The notes beneath the pieces are model-generated. The model saw nothing but the letters and a program-made list of their open reading frames with translations, did not search any database and had not been told where the DNA came from. Shown piece by piece: positions 35,538-44,184 of a DNA stretch of 64,000 nt. The DNA lies in contig OY757026.1 of NCBI GenBank assembly GCA_963580285.1, forward strand, positions 62,125,396 to 62,189,395. Reading direction: 5' to 3'. Source of the stretch: Lucinisca nassula (lineage: Eukaryota; Mollusca; Bivalvia; Lucinida; Lucinidae). Each line of letters begins with the position of its first letter. Position 1 is the first letter of the stretch. The position numbers and the translations under genes are program-made.

Positions 35538-36426
35538 TCCCCACGCTTTTCGAAGGAAAAGTGGGGATATTGTAATTGTCTCCGTCGTCCGTACGTCCGT
35601 ACGTTCGTCCGTCCGTCTTACCGGACAACTCCTCCCACACTTTTACAGCTAGAAACTTAAATTTTTGGGAACTGATAGGTCTTTGGTCTGAGGAGTGCAT
35701 GACACTTTCGGAATTTTGATCCTACCCCTAGGGGCCAGGCCAGGTGGTGGGGTGCCCCAGGGGTAAAAAATCAAAGTTTTCAGAACCTGGTCGTGTGACA
35801 TATCAAATCGAACGGCATAATGAGTAGAATACATAACAATCAAAATTTGACCCCTAGGGTCAGGTTTGAGGTCATCAGAGGTCAAAAACTTGGATTTTCA
35901 CCCCCATAACCCCCTTTTCAATGATTACCGGATAACTCCTCCTACGCCGTTTCAGATAGAAACCTGAAACTTTGGGAACTGATAGGTCTTTGGTCTGAGG
36001 AGTGCATGACACTTTCGGAATTTTGATCCTACCCCGAGGGGCCAGGCCAGGGGGTGGGGTATCCCGGGGGTAAAAAATCAAAGTTTTCAAAACCTGGTCG
36101 TGTGACATATCAAATCGAACGGCATAATGAGTAGAATACATAACAATCAAAATTTGACCCCTAGGGTCAGGTTTGAAGTCACCAGAGGTCAAAAACTTGG
36201 ATTTGCACCCCCATTACCCCCTTTTTAACGATTACCGGATAACTCCTCCTACACCGTTTCAGATAGAAACATGAACTGATAGGTCTTTGGTCTGAGGAGC
36301 GCATGACACTTTCGGAATTTTGATCTTAAGATTGGGTGGGAGTTGAAATTGAGAACTTATATAGTGGCGTATCTTTAAAAAAGCGTGGGGATATGCGATG
36401 GCGTGCCATCGACTGCGCGATTCTAG
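35538..36426 (+). mobile_element. Helitron-like non-autonomous element with 307-bp internal repeats
   Basis: It begins about TCCCCACGCTTTTCGAAGG, with an inverted AAAAGTGGGGATATTG. A TCCGTCGTCCGTACGTCC spacer follows. ACTGATAGGTCTTTGGTCTG recurs at 35,671, 35,978 and 36,275. The 3' end is a GATGGC-GT-GCCATC hairpin (36,397-36,410), then 12 bases and CTAG at 36,423-36,426, followed by T. Starting TC, ending CTAG, a hairpin just before the end and A/T neighbours are Helitron features. The exact left edge is uncertain by about 3 bp because host and element share ATTA. Confidence 0.6.
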
Positions 36427-36654
36427 TTTTATGTTTGTGTTTCTTTCCCTTTGGTGTCACTGCTGGGAGCTGTGGGTTAATTGTATCGATGTCTAATCAT
36501 TGCCTTCATTTCTTTTTTTCGCGTTTATGTTTCTTTCTCTTTGGTGTCTCTGATTGGAGGTGTGAGGTGATTGTTTCGCTTCATGATCATTGCCTTCACT
36601 TTTATTTTTTTTAAATTTGTATCCGTTTGATCGTCCATTCGAGTCTGGCAGGAA

Positions 36655-36728
36655 ATAATGAATAGAAGTGAGTTCAATGGTCAGGTATCGATACAATTAA
36701 CCCACAGCTCCCATCAGTGACACCAAAG
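36655..36728 (-). mobile_element. Naiad 3' tip facing the previous copy
   Basis: AATAGAAGTGAGTTCAATGG, GTATCGATACAATTAACCCA and CAGTGACACCAAAGGAA, read on the minus strand as the final 75 bp of the family. Confidence 0.65.
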
Positions 36729-37115
36729 GAATATGTTTGAGAAAATTTCAGAAACGACAAATTTCCAGACATACTGAATTATTCCTTGGTGGTATAAAAT
36801 TTCAGAGCGAACAACCAGACTCTCCCCTTTAATCCAAATATTTAAAATGCAGTCCGCCGATAGACCGGCATCTTTACCATCAAACATTTTTTTATTACCA
36901 ATATGCCAAATAATCGTACTTCTCAGCAATCATTGATATTTTGCCGTCTGCCTATACTATAATTCTATAGTACTACATCAAAATTAAATTTCACAAACCC
37001 TGGAATTGCAACAACACAATCCCCTAATAGGTTAAGAATAAATTTGTTTTGTTTTATGTTGCTGGTGGATGTGTTATGTGTGGCTTTATCTTACATTAGT
37101 GGTCATTTCAAATTG
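36729..37115. other. Unassigned
   Basis: No recognisable feature. Confidence 0.4.
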
Positions 37116-37433
37116 AACTAGAGCTATCACTAAAGGTGATGAATACCCCCACAAAAACTGCCTTGATAGTACAACAGCGCCATTTTGCAATTGTTTCACT
37201 TGAAAGGGGCCATAACTATGTCGAAAATTGACGAATTGTAGTGGTAATCGAACTTGACCTGTATTTTATGATGTTACAGCAGTGTACCAAAAATTATAAA
37301 AAATCGGTGAAGCGCTTTTTGAGTTAGCGTCTGGAAACCAAGTCAACAGACCGACCGACAGACAGACCGACAGACCGACAAGCTCACTCCTATATTCCCC
37401 CCCCCCCCCCAAAATTTCATTTGTGGGGGTATA
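37116..37433 (-). mobile_element. Small Helitron-like element (C-run/GGGGGTATA family)
   Basis: On the minus strand it opens near TATACCCCCACAAATG with a G-run, then GTCGGTCTGTCGG spacers. It ends with the hairpin ATCAC-CTTTA-GTGAT and AGCTCTAGTT (plus-strand AACTAGAGCT at 37,116). The single inner unit contains the GGGGCCATAACTATGTCG box. Confidence 0.55.
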
Positions 37434-38094
37434 AATACCAGCCTTTCAGCGAAATTGTACAGAGTGTAATATTATGTTTACCTTTTAATAATTAAAAATC
37501 GGATACCCCTTTCGTTGATTTGATCGGTCAAATTTACCCCTCAGCACTTCGGATAAATAAACCAAATTCTTCTGATACCAACGGTATCAGAACTTCTGGT
37601 TCCAAGACTTGAGCCCGCTATGGATTCTGTGCTATTTATAATGATAGCGAAAGCACATGCTGCTCTCTGATATGCAATATTACAATGCAATCCTTTGAAA
37701 TTTGGATCGAAATGACCTACCGATTTGGCCGAAACGACCTATCTCCAAAATTGGGCCGAAACGATTCAGGACGAAACGACCTGGCCGAAAAGACCCAGGA
37801 CCGAAACGACCCGAGGTCCGAAACGACTCAGGGCCGAAAGGTCTTGCGACCTTCTGACTTATATTTAGCTATACTGTTCACAAAAGTAGGGGATATTTTG
37901 CTATCAGGCTGAATATTGGGAAATAAATAACAATTTACCTTGTCAAGATGCATTTAATACAAAGGTCAATCAAATATCCATAAATTGAACCACACATTTC
38001 TTCTAATGATCACGTCATTATGTACCAAATTGGCGACCAATCTTCTAAGCGTCAATAATTTTTTTTTTCACAAGCCCTCAATAACATGTTGGAC
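37434..38094. other. Unassigned apart from a minisatellite
   Basis: Only the GACCGAAAC minisatellite at 37,700-37,850 stands out. The open frame across it is repeat-derived. Confidence 0.5.
37700..37850 (+). repeat. Minisatellite, GGCCGAAACGACC type
   Basis: About eight imperfect units of 13-20 bp with GAAACGAC as the constant part. Read in frame they give a repeated GRND peptide (37,685-37,912), but the unit length varies and the frame is not kept. Confidence 0.7.
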
Positions 38095-38445
38095 CGCCTC
38101 GATTGTCACAGCAGGCAATGCATCGTCTTCCCATACTTCTAATTAGTTTACGGATCGTAAACTGAGGGATCATTCGCCACTCTTCTTGAAGTGCTGCACC
38201 AAGCTCAGCCAGCGTCCTTGGATGCGGATCGCGGTTTCGGACTCTTTTTCCCGTGGATGTTCCATATGTGTTCGATGGGAGATAAGTCTGGACTCATCGC
38301 AGGCCATGGTATTGTCCGAATAATTTGCCGTTGAAGGTACTCAGTGACGACGCGTCCCCGATGAACCCTAGTGCAGTGAGCAGTGTAAAACCAAAACTCA
38401 CCCTCTGGAAAGCGACCATAGATGATGACGATGGTTTCTGAAAGT
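38095..38445 (-). pseudogene. Tc1-like transposase remnant (C-terminal part)
   Basis: The minus strand reads VVTEYLQRQIIRTIPWPAMS and then PDLSPIEHIWN, the last catalytic block of DD34E Tc1 transposases, with Glu in IEHIW. One frameshift later it continues with LAELGAALQEEWRMIPQ and a GGPTCY-like tail. The first catalytic Asp and the N-terminal DNA-binding part are absent. Cut at about 38,445 and not functional. Confidence 0.85.
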
Positions 38446-38574
38446 ATTTTAGACGTTTTTTTTTTACTTATACAAAATAGAAGTGGAGGCAATGATTTTG
38501 TATTTTTAATCCTTAAAAGATAAACAAGTGCATTAGAATATCGCTTATTTTTATTGTGGTTTTGCTTCGCCGTC

Positions 38575-38700
38575 GACACAGTTTAGGCCATTTCCGATTT
38601 TGTGAAAATTTTATCCCACGTTGAGATAAAATGACATCTCAAACCCCATTGCCCGAAGAAACAACGGGTTTTAAGGGACAGGCCGACTCGCGCCAGTTCT
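38575..38700 (-). mobile_element. Very old SINE fragment
   Basis: GTTGAGATAAAATGACATCT, CAAACCCCATTGCCCGAAGA and CAGGCCGACTCGCGCC follow the order of the 315-bp SINE tail half in reverse. Confidence 0.5.
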
Positions 38701-39559
38701 CTTGGGGAACTTGGTCTTCTTGGCGCTTTAGTAGTACCTAGAAGTTTAGTCTGTGTCAGCTCTTCTTATTGTTTTACCGTATGTTATGGTGGGCGAAGGT
38801 TAAATTTTTGTTGAATATATGTAAACGCCGGCGATGGAACCCTACAGTTCCGTATTTGTTTTTCTGATCGCCGCAAGACGGCCGTGCCTTTTGATTTTTT
38901 CATTTGATTTGTGTTGTTTGTGCACCTGCTGTTTTGTGCTATTACTTCATATCACTCCCTCCTCTTCTTCGGGCGAGAACGCTGTTTTCTTTGTTAGTAT
39001 CTTTTCGTAAGCAATTGTTCAGGTTGCAGTGATCAATGATCTATCTCTGATTTTTCGTATTTTCTTGCTAAATCTCTGCGGGTTCTACAAAGAACCGATA
39101 TTAAGATATATATTTGTGACAAAATGTGAATTAATTGCTTACACTAGCGCCATATAATAAATTAATAAGCTTTATACGCATATTCTGCTTTCTAATTATG
39201 TTCAAGAAATTATATTCTTGCACATCAGATAAGGATAACCGTGGTTTTAGCCTGGGATAGAAATTCTGTTCTAACCTTGGTGTTCTTAACCCAAGTCAAA
39301 TATTTTCGTGTGTTTGATAATGCACTTGTTGAATACGACCTCATATGCGCGGTCATTAAGGTTGACGTCACAGCACGTAACGTAACGTCACGAAAAATCA
39401 CACCATGGTCATTCCAATATGGCGAACTTTTGCAACCGAATTGACTGTATTAATATAAATCCACGCTGAGAAAGGTATGCAAGAAAAAGAATCTAACATG
39501 AGTGTGAGGGGTGGATAGAAAAATCTGTCCCTCGGGATCACTGCCCGGAATCACTCGGC
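38701..39559. other. Unassigned
   Basis: A 68-codon plus-strand frame (39,241-39,444) has no recognisable motif. GACGTCACAGCACGTAACGT-type words near 39,365 recall repeat P. Otherwise nothing. Confidence 0.4.
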
Positions 39560-40141
39560 AAAGTAGAAGTAAAACAAAGATCAGGAATCGATACAATTAA
39601 CTTACTCCACCCATCAAAGACACCAAAGGGAAAGAAACAAACATTAAGCGACCAGACCATAATGGAAACCTAAACAAAGGAAGGCCATATGGACAGTTAC
39701 TTTCCCACAAAATGGCCATATGACCATCCAAAATAAAAATACACAAGTGATACACACAGTAAGTAACAAACAGCACCATAAATAAACCGCCACAGAAGAA
39801 CCGCCTTGGAACGGTCAGTGGAAAGATTTCCACTGGGGGGCTTAAATCGATTTTACGTGGCCACAATCCTCGCCCTTACTTCCGTCGCGATTTAGACAAA
39901 TAATTTGTTCAGTCCGCATGAAGGCCTCCTAACTCATCAGTGCAACATCTCCGTGAACACAAAAAAAAATCAAAGAACCACAGAGGTGAGACAACGGTGA
40001 AGACTCGACAGCAAGAAACCACTGAAATGCTCGAGCAAAAGAAAACCAACAGTTAGACTCCGATGGGCCCGGCCAGAGACAGAGCATCAGGCACCAACCA
40101 ACATTACCTTGAATTAGATCTCTCTAATTCTTAATAAGCCT
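39560..40141 (-). mobile_element. 3' untranslated region of the Naiad element
   Basis: This 580-bp stretch is the most repeated sequence in the window. Sense-strand landmarks in order: GGCCGGGCCCATCGGAGTCT, GTTGCACTGATGAGTTAGG, ACTGAACAAATTATTTGTC, ATCGCGACGGAAGTAAGGG, CACGTAAAATCGATTTAAGC, GGCCATTTTGTGGGAAAGTA, GATTCCTGATCTTTG and TTTTACTTCTAC. A SECIS element would be expected here if the TGAs are read as Sec; I could not draw a convincing one by eye. Confidence 0.8.
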
Positions 40142-40286
40142 TTACGTTGGAGCCGTCATAGAATCTGAGGCCTGACCCACCGGCGTGCAATTAAAGAGGG
40201 AAGCAAAGTTGCCAACCGTGATTGGGTTAACTACCATGCATGCAGTCTGTCGTATAACATCCATGTTGTACCCAATCTTTTTTATA
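40142..40286 (-). CDS. C-terminal tail of the Naiad protein, shifted by one base
   Basis: In the alternative frame the RT continues as KKIGYNMDVIRQTACMVVNP, then SLFNCTPVGQASDSMT, ending TAA at 40,142. The copy at 55-56 kb has the same tail (RQTACMVVNPITV, SLFNCTPV, SDSMTVPA) with five A where this copy has six, and the 7.5-kb copy also has five. The tail is therefore genuine and this copy carries a one-base insertion. Confidence 0.75.
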
Positions 40287-41642
40287 TCGAAGAATGATTT
40301 TACGAAATTGGGTGCTGAAGTCATTGCGGTTATATATTTTTCTGAATTTATATACTAAATCACCATAAAATTCGGGTTCCGATAGACCTTGTTGCAGAAG
40401 AGATTTAAGTCCAATATTGAATTTTGAAATTAAATCAGAATGGCGTCTATAAAATTTTGAAAAGGCTTTGCGTAGTTTATGGTACCGATAACCCTGATTA
40501 AGGAGTTTAGCCGTTAATAATTTATTACGAGTGTTGAAGTCAGTAACATGACTACACACTCTGGCAAATCGAATTAATTGCGAAATATAAACGCCATAGG
40601 ATGGCGCACGAGGAACATCACCATCCAAAAAAGGAAAATTTACAATCTCAAAATCAAAGTCATCGCGTTTATCATAAATTTTGCACGAAACAAACCCATC
40701 TAAAATAGATAGATGTAAATCCAAAAACGGGGCCTCGGTATCAGAAGAATTTGCTTTATTTAACTGAAGTTCTGGGGGGTAAATCTGACTGATCAAACCG
40801 TCGAAATAGGTATTATCAATATTTAATAAATCATCTAAATATCTAGAAGTGGAGCTAAAAGCTTCAATAATTTCAGATTTGTTATCAATGGAAAGCGACA
40901 ACATGAAATCTCTTTCATAACAATACAAGAACAGATCAGCCACAAGAGGTGCGCAATTCGTACCCATCGGAATACCCACAATTTGTCTAAATAACTTAGT
41001 ACCGAATCTAATATAAATATTGTCAAGTAGAAAGGTGAGGGCATCACACACTTTCTGACATGACCAAAGTGTATAATTCTTATGCTCTTTAGAAGTAAAA
41101 AATGCATTTCTGACATTACATGCAAGATAGAGAGAATCTTCTCTGTGAAAAGGCCATTCAATTAAATCATTAAGCTTTTCTTTTATAAGCTTATGAGGAA
41201 TTGAAGTATAAAGAGTGGAAAAATCGTAAGTAGACAGACTTGAAGCACGAAAATGTCTGGATTTCAATTTATTTAAAACCTCATTCGAATTTTTGATAGA
41301 CCAAAACAGATTTCTTCCTGATCTTTCGAAGACTTTATCACAATATTTAATCACATGCGTTTTAATAGCAGTAAGACAGGAAGTTAATAATTTAGAAAGT
41401 TCAGCGGTAGTGCAAGAGCTAGGATTTGCAATAAACCGTGCTTTGTAAGGTCTTTTATGAAGTTTTGGTAACCAGTATAGCGTAGGAAGCTTGTCTTGGC
41501 CTTCGGTAACACACACAGCAAACTTGGTGGCTGAATGACAAACATGTTTATCTACTATAGCTCTCTCTTCAGCTAAAGGCTGAAGTTCATAGGCCTTAGT
41601 TCCACCAAGCTCCTGCTTAAGCGTGTTAACATAGTGGAGCCG
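40227..41642 (-). CDS. Reverse transcriptase domain of the Naiad element
   Basis: The frame is open from the TGA at 41,643 to 40,227 (472 codons). Counting from the Met at 41,516: PTLYWLPKLHKRPYKARFIA at residues 11-30 (fingers region), YDFSTLYTS at 97-105 (motif A, catalytic Asp 98), GIPMGTNCAP at 181-190 (motif B), RYLDDLL at 225-231 (motif C, catalytic Asp pair in YLDD), then YDKRDDFDFEIVNFPFLDGD and YGVYISQLIRFARVCS. The catalytic residues are intact. The final codons WVQHGCYTTDCMHGS are read in the wrong frame: an extra A in a run of six shifts the C-terminus. Canonical PLEs would have GIY-YIG after this point; here there is none. Confidence 0.9.
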   Translation of the reverse strand, partial: RLHYVNTLKQELGGTKAYELQPLAEERAIVDKHVCHSATKFAVCVTEGQDKLPTLYWLPKLHKRPYKARFIANPSSCTTAELSKLLTSCLTAIKTHVIKYCDKVFERSGRNLFWSIKNSNEVLNKLKSRHFRASSLSTYDFSTLYTSIPHKLIKEKLNDLIEWPFHREDSLYLACNVRNAFFTSKEHKNYTLWSCQKVCDALTFLLDNIYIRFGTKLFRQIVGIPMGTNCAPLVADLFLYCYERDFMLSLSIDNKSEIIEAFSSTSRYLDDLLNIDNTYFDGLISQIYPPELQLNKANSSDTEAPFLDLHLSILDGFVSCKIYDKRDDFDFEIVNFPFLDGDVPRAPSYGVYISQLIRFARVCSHVTDFNTRNKLLTAKLLNQGYRYHKLRKAFSKFYRRHSDLISKFNIGLKSLLQQGLSEPEFYGDLVYKFRKIYNRNDFSTQFRKIILRYKKDWVQHGCYTTDCMHGS

Positions 41643-41645
41643 TCA
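41643..41645 (-). other. In-frame TGA 4 before the RT, conserved in a second copy
   Basis: Context ANNVVVV-TGA-RLHYVNTL. The copy at 54.7-57.7 kb also has TGA here (57,593-57,595). Confidence 0.6.
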
Positions 41646-42245
41646 CACAACGACGACGTTGTTAGCGGCCTTGTCTGCAGGGGCCAAAACAAACTTCTTG
41701 TGAAATTCTTGAATACCTAGTTTAAGATGACGTAAAGACATCTTGGGCTTAGGAGGTAATAAGTTAGTATTTTGAGAATAGAAAGAAATGCGTTTATTCA
41801 CTAGTTTTAAAATGCTAAGTTTCCAGTCCTTAAGGGCTTTATGCTCAACATACTCTCGCTTACACCATCGATTACTGAATTCATTCAAGGAAGCAGCGAT
41901 TTCATCTCTACATTTACTGAAATCAATTTTAGAAGGAAACCGATATTTCCGTCCTTTAGAAATTATATTCCTTATCCTAGAATCAGGAATAATTTTCAAA
42001 TTGCCAGTAATTACATGACCAGCAGCAGGATAGCAATACACTGAGTTTTTACAATCACATGAATCAGGAGTATTAGTATCAATATCAAGATCTGAAACAA
42101 GTTTATTGAAATTAAAAATGATATATCTAACAGGTTTGTTATATTTATAGCAAATTATAGGTGTTTCAGTATTTTGAGAATAAGCAGGAATGGAAGAAAG
42201 CACCGATCTCTCACGGAAGATACTTGGCAAATCTATAAAATCCAT
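41643..42245 (-). CDS. Linker with CxC motif between endonuclease and RT
   Basis: 200 codons from 42,245 to a TGA at 41,645-41,643. Residues 63-65 are CDC in the context TPDSCDCKNSVYCYPAAGHV, followed by ITGNLKIIPDSRIRNIISKG. A CxC motif before the RT is the reported mark of the Naiad/Chlamys branch. The end, KKFVLAPADKAANNVVVV, leads straight into the RT in the same frame. The ATG is only the first Met after a SINE insertion, not a real start; the true protein would come from the endonuclease side. Confidence 0.8.
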   Translation of the reverse strand: MDFIDLPSIFRERSVLSSIPAYSQNTETPIICYKYNKPVRYIIFNFNKLVSDLDIDTNTPDSCDCKNSVYCYPAAGHVITGNLKIIPDSRIRNIISKGRKYRFPSKIDFSKCRDEIAASLNEFSNRWCKREYVEHKALKDWKLSILKLVNKRISFYSQNTNLLPPKPKMSLRHLKLGIQEFHKKFVLAPADKAANNVVVV

Positions 42246-42418
42246 ACCCTTTACCGTCCATGCTAATAAACCCTATTGGTTTCATTGGGCGACAGGGCTT
42301 GAGATGTCATTTCATCTCAATCTCGGGTAAAATTCCCACAAAATTGGAAGCAACGTCTCCAAAATGACCTTTACAGTGTTGACGGGGACGTTAAACCTCA
42401 AATCAAACAAACAAACAA
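42246..42418 (+). mobile_element. 5'-truncated SINE inside the Naiad element
   Basis: The 3' half of the 315-bp SINE, from ACCGTCCATGCTAATAAACC to a CAAATCAAACAAACAAACAA tail. It separates the endonuclease side from the linker. No clear target duplication. Confidence 0.8.
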
Positions 42419-42472
42419 AAATTAATGAAGGATATTTTGAAGAAATGGCGTTTATGATTAATTTCAGAATCA

Positions 42473-43276
42473 ATGTAAGGACGGAGGAGTATAGCCTCTA
42501 GTTAAGAGAGCCGCATCATATAACTGATGAGAACTATCGTAGAATTTATTCGCCTCGGTGTCCAGAAGACGTAAAACAGAAACGGGTAATGGACTTAAAA
42601 ATGAAAGCATTGGGTGGCGTCCATTATTTAATAATATAATTGACAGTCACTTCAGTCTAGTATTGTTTCGTTTAAACGCACGTGATTTACGTTTAAAGTT
42701 ATCATTTTTCCTGGTGCCGTGAGATCTAGTTCTGCGTTTTCGACATTCCAGGAGCGAGAAAATATCAAAGTCCGGCATTCGGGAAAAATTACCCTCATGA
42801 TAAATGTTGTCATTAAATCCCAGTGGAAAAGGGGTCTGTAAAAATTTAATCCATTTCAGTTCAGCCTCATGTCTTTTGATTATTTTGAATCTAGATGTAG
42901 AATTTGCATCGTAATAAAGTTTTTCCACTGGTTGTATAACAATGTTATTTACAGAATGACCTGTACGTCGAAAGTGACGGTACAAGAAAGTGTCAGTTTC
43001 CTTAGGCTTACTCATTCTACGATAATGCTCGTTCAATCTAGTTTTAAGCATGCGGTTAGTTTGACCGACGTACTGCATATTACAGTTTGCAGCACGTCAT
43101 GTAATTAGATAAATTAAATCTATAGACTGTCATGTCAAATCAGACATGTTAACTACAGAGAAGCGTCTACCGTTTACCTCGTGATGCCTTAAAGTGACCC
43201 TAGGGACGAGTTTATACATCTGCCCCTCATACCCATACATGATTCTTACATTCTGATCACCTTTTCTGTTACAGCC
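42473..43276 (-). CDS. GIY-YIG endonuclease domain of the Naiad element
   Basis: This would nick DNA to prime reverse transcription. One frame runs from about 43,276 to 42,473 with TGA at 43,130, 43,097 and 42,647 and no TAA or TAG. The core reads DLIYLIT, then TGA, RAANC, NMQYVGQTNR: the GIY part (IYLI) and the YIG part (YVGQT) are 15 residues apart. RTGHSVNN and RHEAELKWI supply His and Glu residues expected later in the domain. PLE endonucleases carry a CCHH motif; here its first Cys position is TGA, while the second is TGT (RAANC). Upstream, GCNRKGDQNVRIMYGYEGQM is open back to a TAA. Downstream the frame ends near 42,473 by a shift. If the TGAs are not recoded, this copy is a pseudogene. 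Confidence 0.8.
42647..42649 (-). other. In-frame TGA 3 in the endonuclease-linker region
   Basis: Context NNTRLK-TGA-LSIILLNNG. The frame stays open for about 58 more codons. The ancestral residue is not clear to me. Confidence 0.4.
43097..43099 (-). other. In-frame TGA 2, candidate selenocysteine codon at the CCHH motif
   Basis: Context LIYLIT-TGA-RAANCNMQYVG. This is the first Cys position of the CCHH motif between GIY and YIG. Confidence 0.6.
43130..43132 (-). other. In-frame TGA 1, candidate selenocysteine codon
   Basis: Context DLT-TGA-QSIDLIY. As I remember relatives, a Cys stands here (TC-S-NVIYL). Endonuclease frame. Confidence 0.55.
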
Positions 43277-43354
43277 TTAAGGGAAGATGAAAACCCATAT
43301 CTAAAATGACGTTTATATATTCAGTAAAACAACACAAATTTATAAACATCCTTT

Positions 43355-43725
43355 ATCATATGACGCCGCGTCTGAGAATGTAATTACGCCATGTAATAAA
43401 TAATATTTATTCGGTAATCCTCTTTTGATTTTATTATGCAAATTAGTTACATACGTTCCGTAACGTTACACGCATTACGTCCTTAACAACGTCGCGTTTA
43501 CTAATTGCGGAATGTTGACATTTTTATAAAGCAATCGCGAATAAATGTGTTTTAAACGTCATATGATAAAATAATCTTGCATTCCTTCTTATGCATTATT
43601 GAATTTATTAAACTCTTTGAGGAAAAGGCATAAAATGCTCGGGAAGCCTCGCATTTTATCCTTTTTCTTCAACTCAATGAATAAGATTCAATATTACATG
43701 AACACTCTTGTAAGATCCTCTATTC
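43355..43725 (-). repeat. Repeat P, minus orientation
   Basis: Same block order as 45,033-45,556 in reverse: AGCCTCGCATTTTATCC half-palindromes near 43,650, AATAAATGTGTTTTAAACGT, ACGTCGCGTTTACTAATT-like, then CGTCTGAGAATGTAATTACG. Confidence 0.65.
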
Positions 43726-44184
43726 ACTTCTTTATGTTGCTGTTGCTCAATCAAGAACTTCTCCGTTTTTGTACTAATCTACTTTGAATAAGACATTTAC
43801 ATGTAATTTGACAACATTTATAGTATAGCCCAGTAAACTTCCTGTTAAATTTCCAATAAGCTTAAACCTTTGGCAGCTTGGCATGGATTTCCGCTGCAAT
43901 CTGTTCACGCGGTTATGAATTTTTCGCGCTTTCCAGGCAATTTAATATATACACGATAACCTGTCACTTTACTGGAAGAGCTAATAAGAAAATGATATTC
44001 TTATAATTTGTATTATTAACGTTTCATGTTTAGAGCATATTTTCTTATAAGATTTAGAATGCGTATGAATGCAATATACACAAGGAACATTAACAATATA
44101 AATGAGATGGTTCCAACTTAAGACCGCTATACCTGAGTAAAGTACAAATAAACTAAGATGACTAACTGAACTTCTTCATTGAAA
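43726..44184. other. Unassigned
   Basis: AT-rich, no recognisable feature. Confidence 0.4.

Larger units (their letters stand above)
34997..36608 (+). mobile_element. Naiad 3' region carrying a SINE and a Helitron-like insertion
   Basis: Family sequence occurs at 34,997-35,053 (GGATAGCCATTTTGTCGGAA), at 35,370-35,537 (TCGCGGTTTATTTTTTTTAT to CCATTAGGGTTTA), and at 36,427-36,608 (TTTTATGTTTGTGTTTCTTT to TCATTGCCTTCACTTT). The gaps are a SINE with a 12-bp duplication and an 889-bp Helitron-like element. The copy begins right after the (GT)n tract. Confidence 0.7.
39560..43330 (-). mobile_element. Naiad-type Penelope-like element, near-complete, probably selenocysteine-coding
   Basis: Minus-strand order: GIY-YIG endonuclease (about 43,276-42,647 and on to 42,475), linker with CDC motif (42,245-41,643), reverse transcriptase (41,642-40,227), shifted C-terminal tail (to 40,142) and a 580-bp 3' region (to 39,560). 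An N-terminal endonuclease and a CxC linker define the Naiad/Chlamys branch; canonical Penelope elements have the endonuclease last. Linker and RT share one frame broken only by TGA, and the endonuclease has three TGAs in its own frame. Two lesions are evident: a frameshift near 42,480 with a SINE piece at 42,246-42,418, and one extra A at 40,278-40,283. The 5' end is uncertain because a TAA lies upstream of 43,276 and repeat P follows. Confidence 0.85.

Noticed and set aside
39910..39945. Hammerhead ribozyme in the Naiad 3' region: the sense strand has CTGATGAG followed by ACTGAAC and a CAAAT/ATTTG stem
   Set aside because: Stem II pairs only by using the core A, an extra T precedes GAA, the 15.1-16.1 pair would be C-G rather than A-U, and there is no stem I. 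Naiads were also reported to lack canonical hammerheads.
40120..40190. SECIS candidate at the Naiad coding end (ATGACGG...GTAAAGG)
   Set aside because: No complementary helix II and no correctly placed 3' GA. Only a short CTCAG/CTGAG stem forms in one copy.
39560..43330. Reading the endonuclease-before-RT order as two tandem canonical PLE copies (the end of one, the start of the next)
   Set aside because: The linker carries the CxC motif and is in frame with the RT. No 3' region lies between endonuclease and linker, and no endonuclease follows the RT tail.
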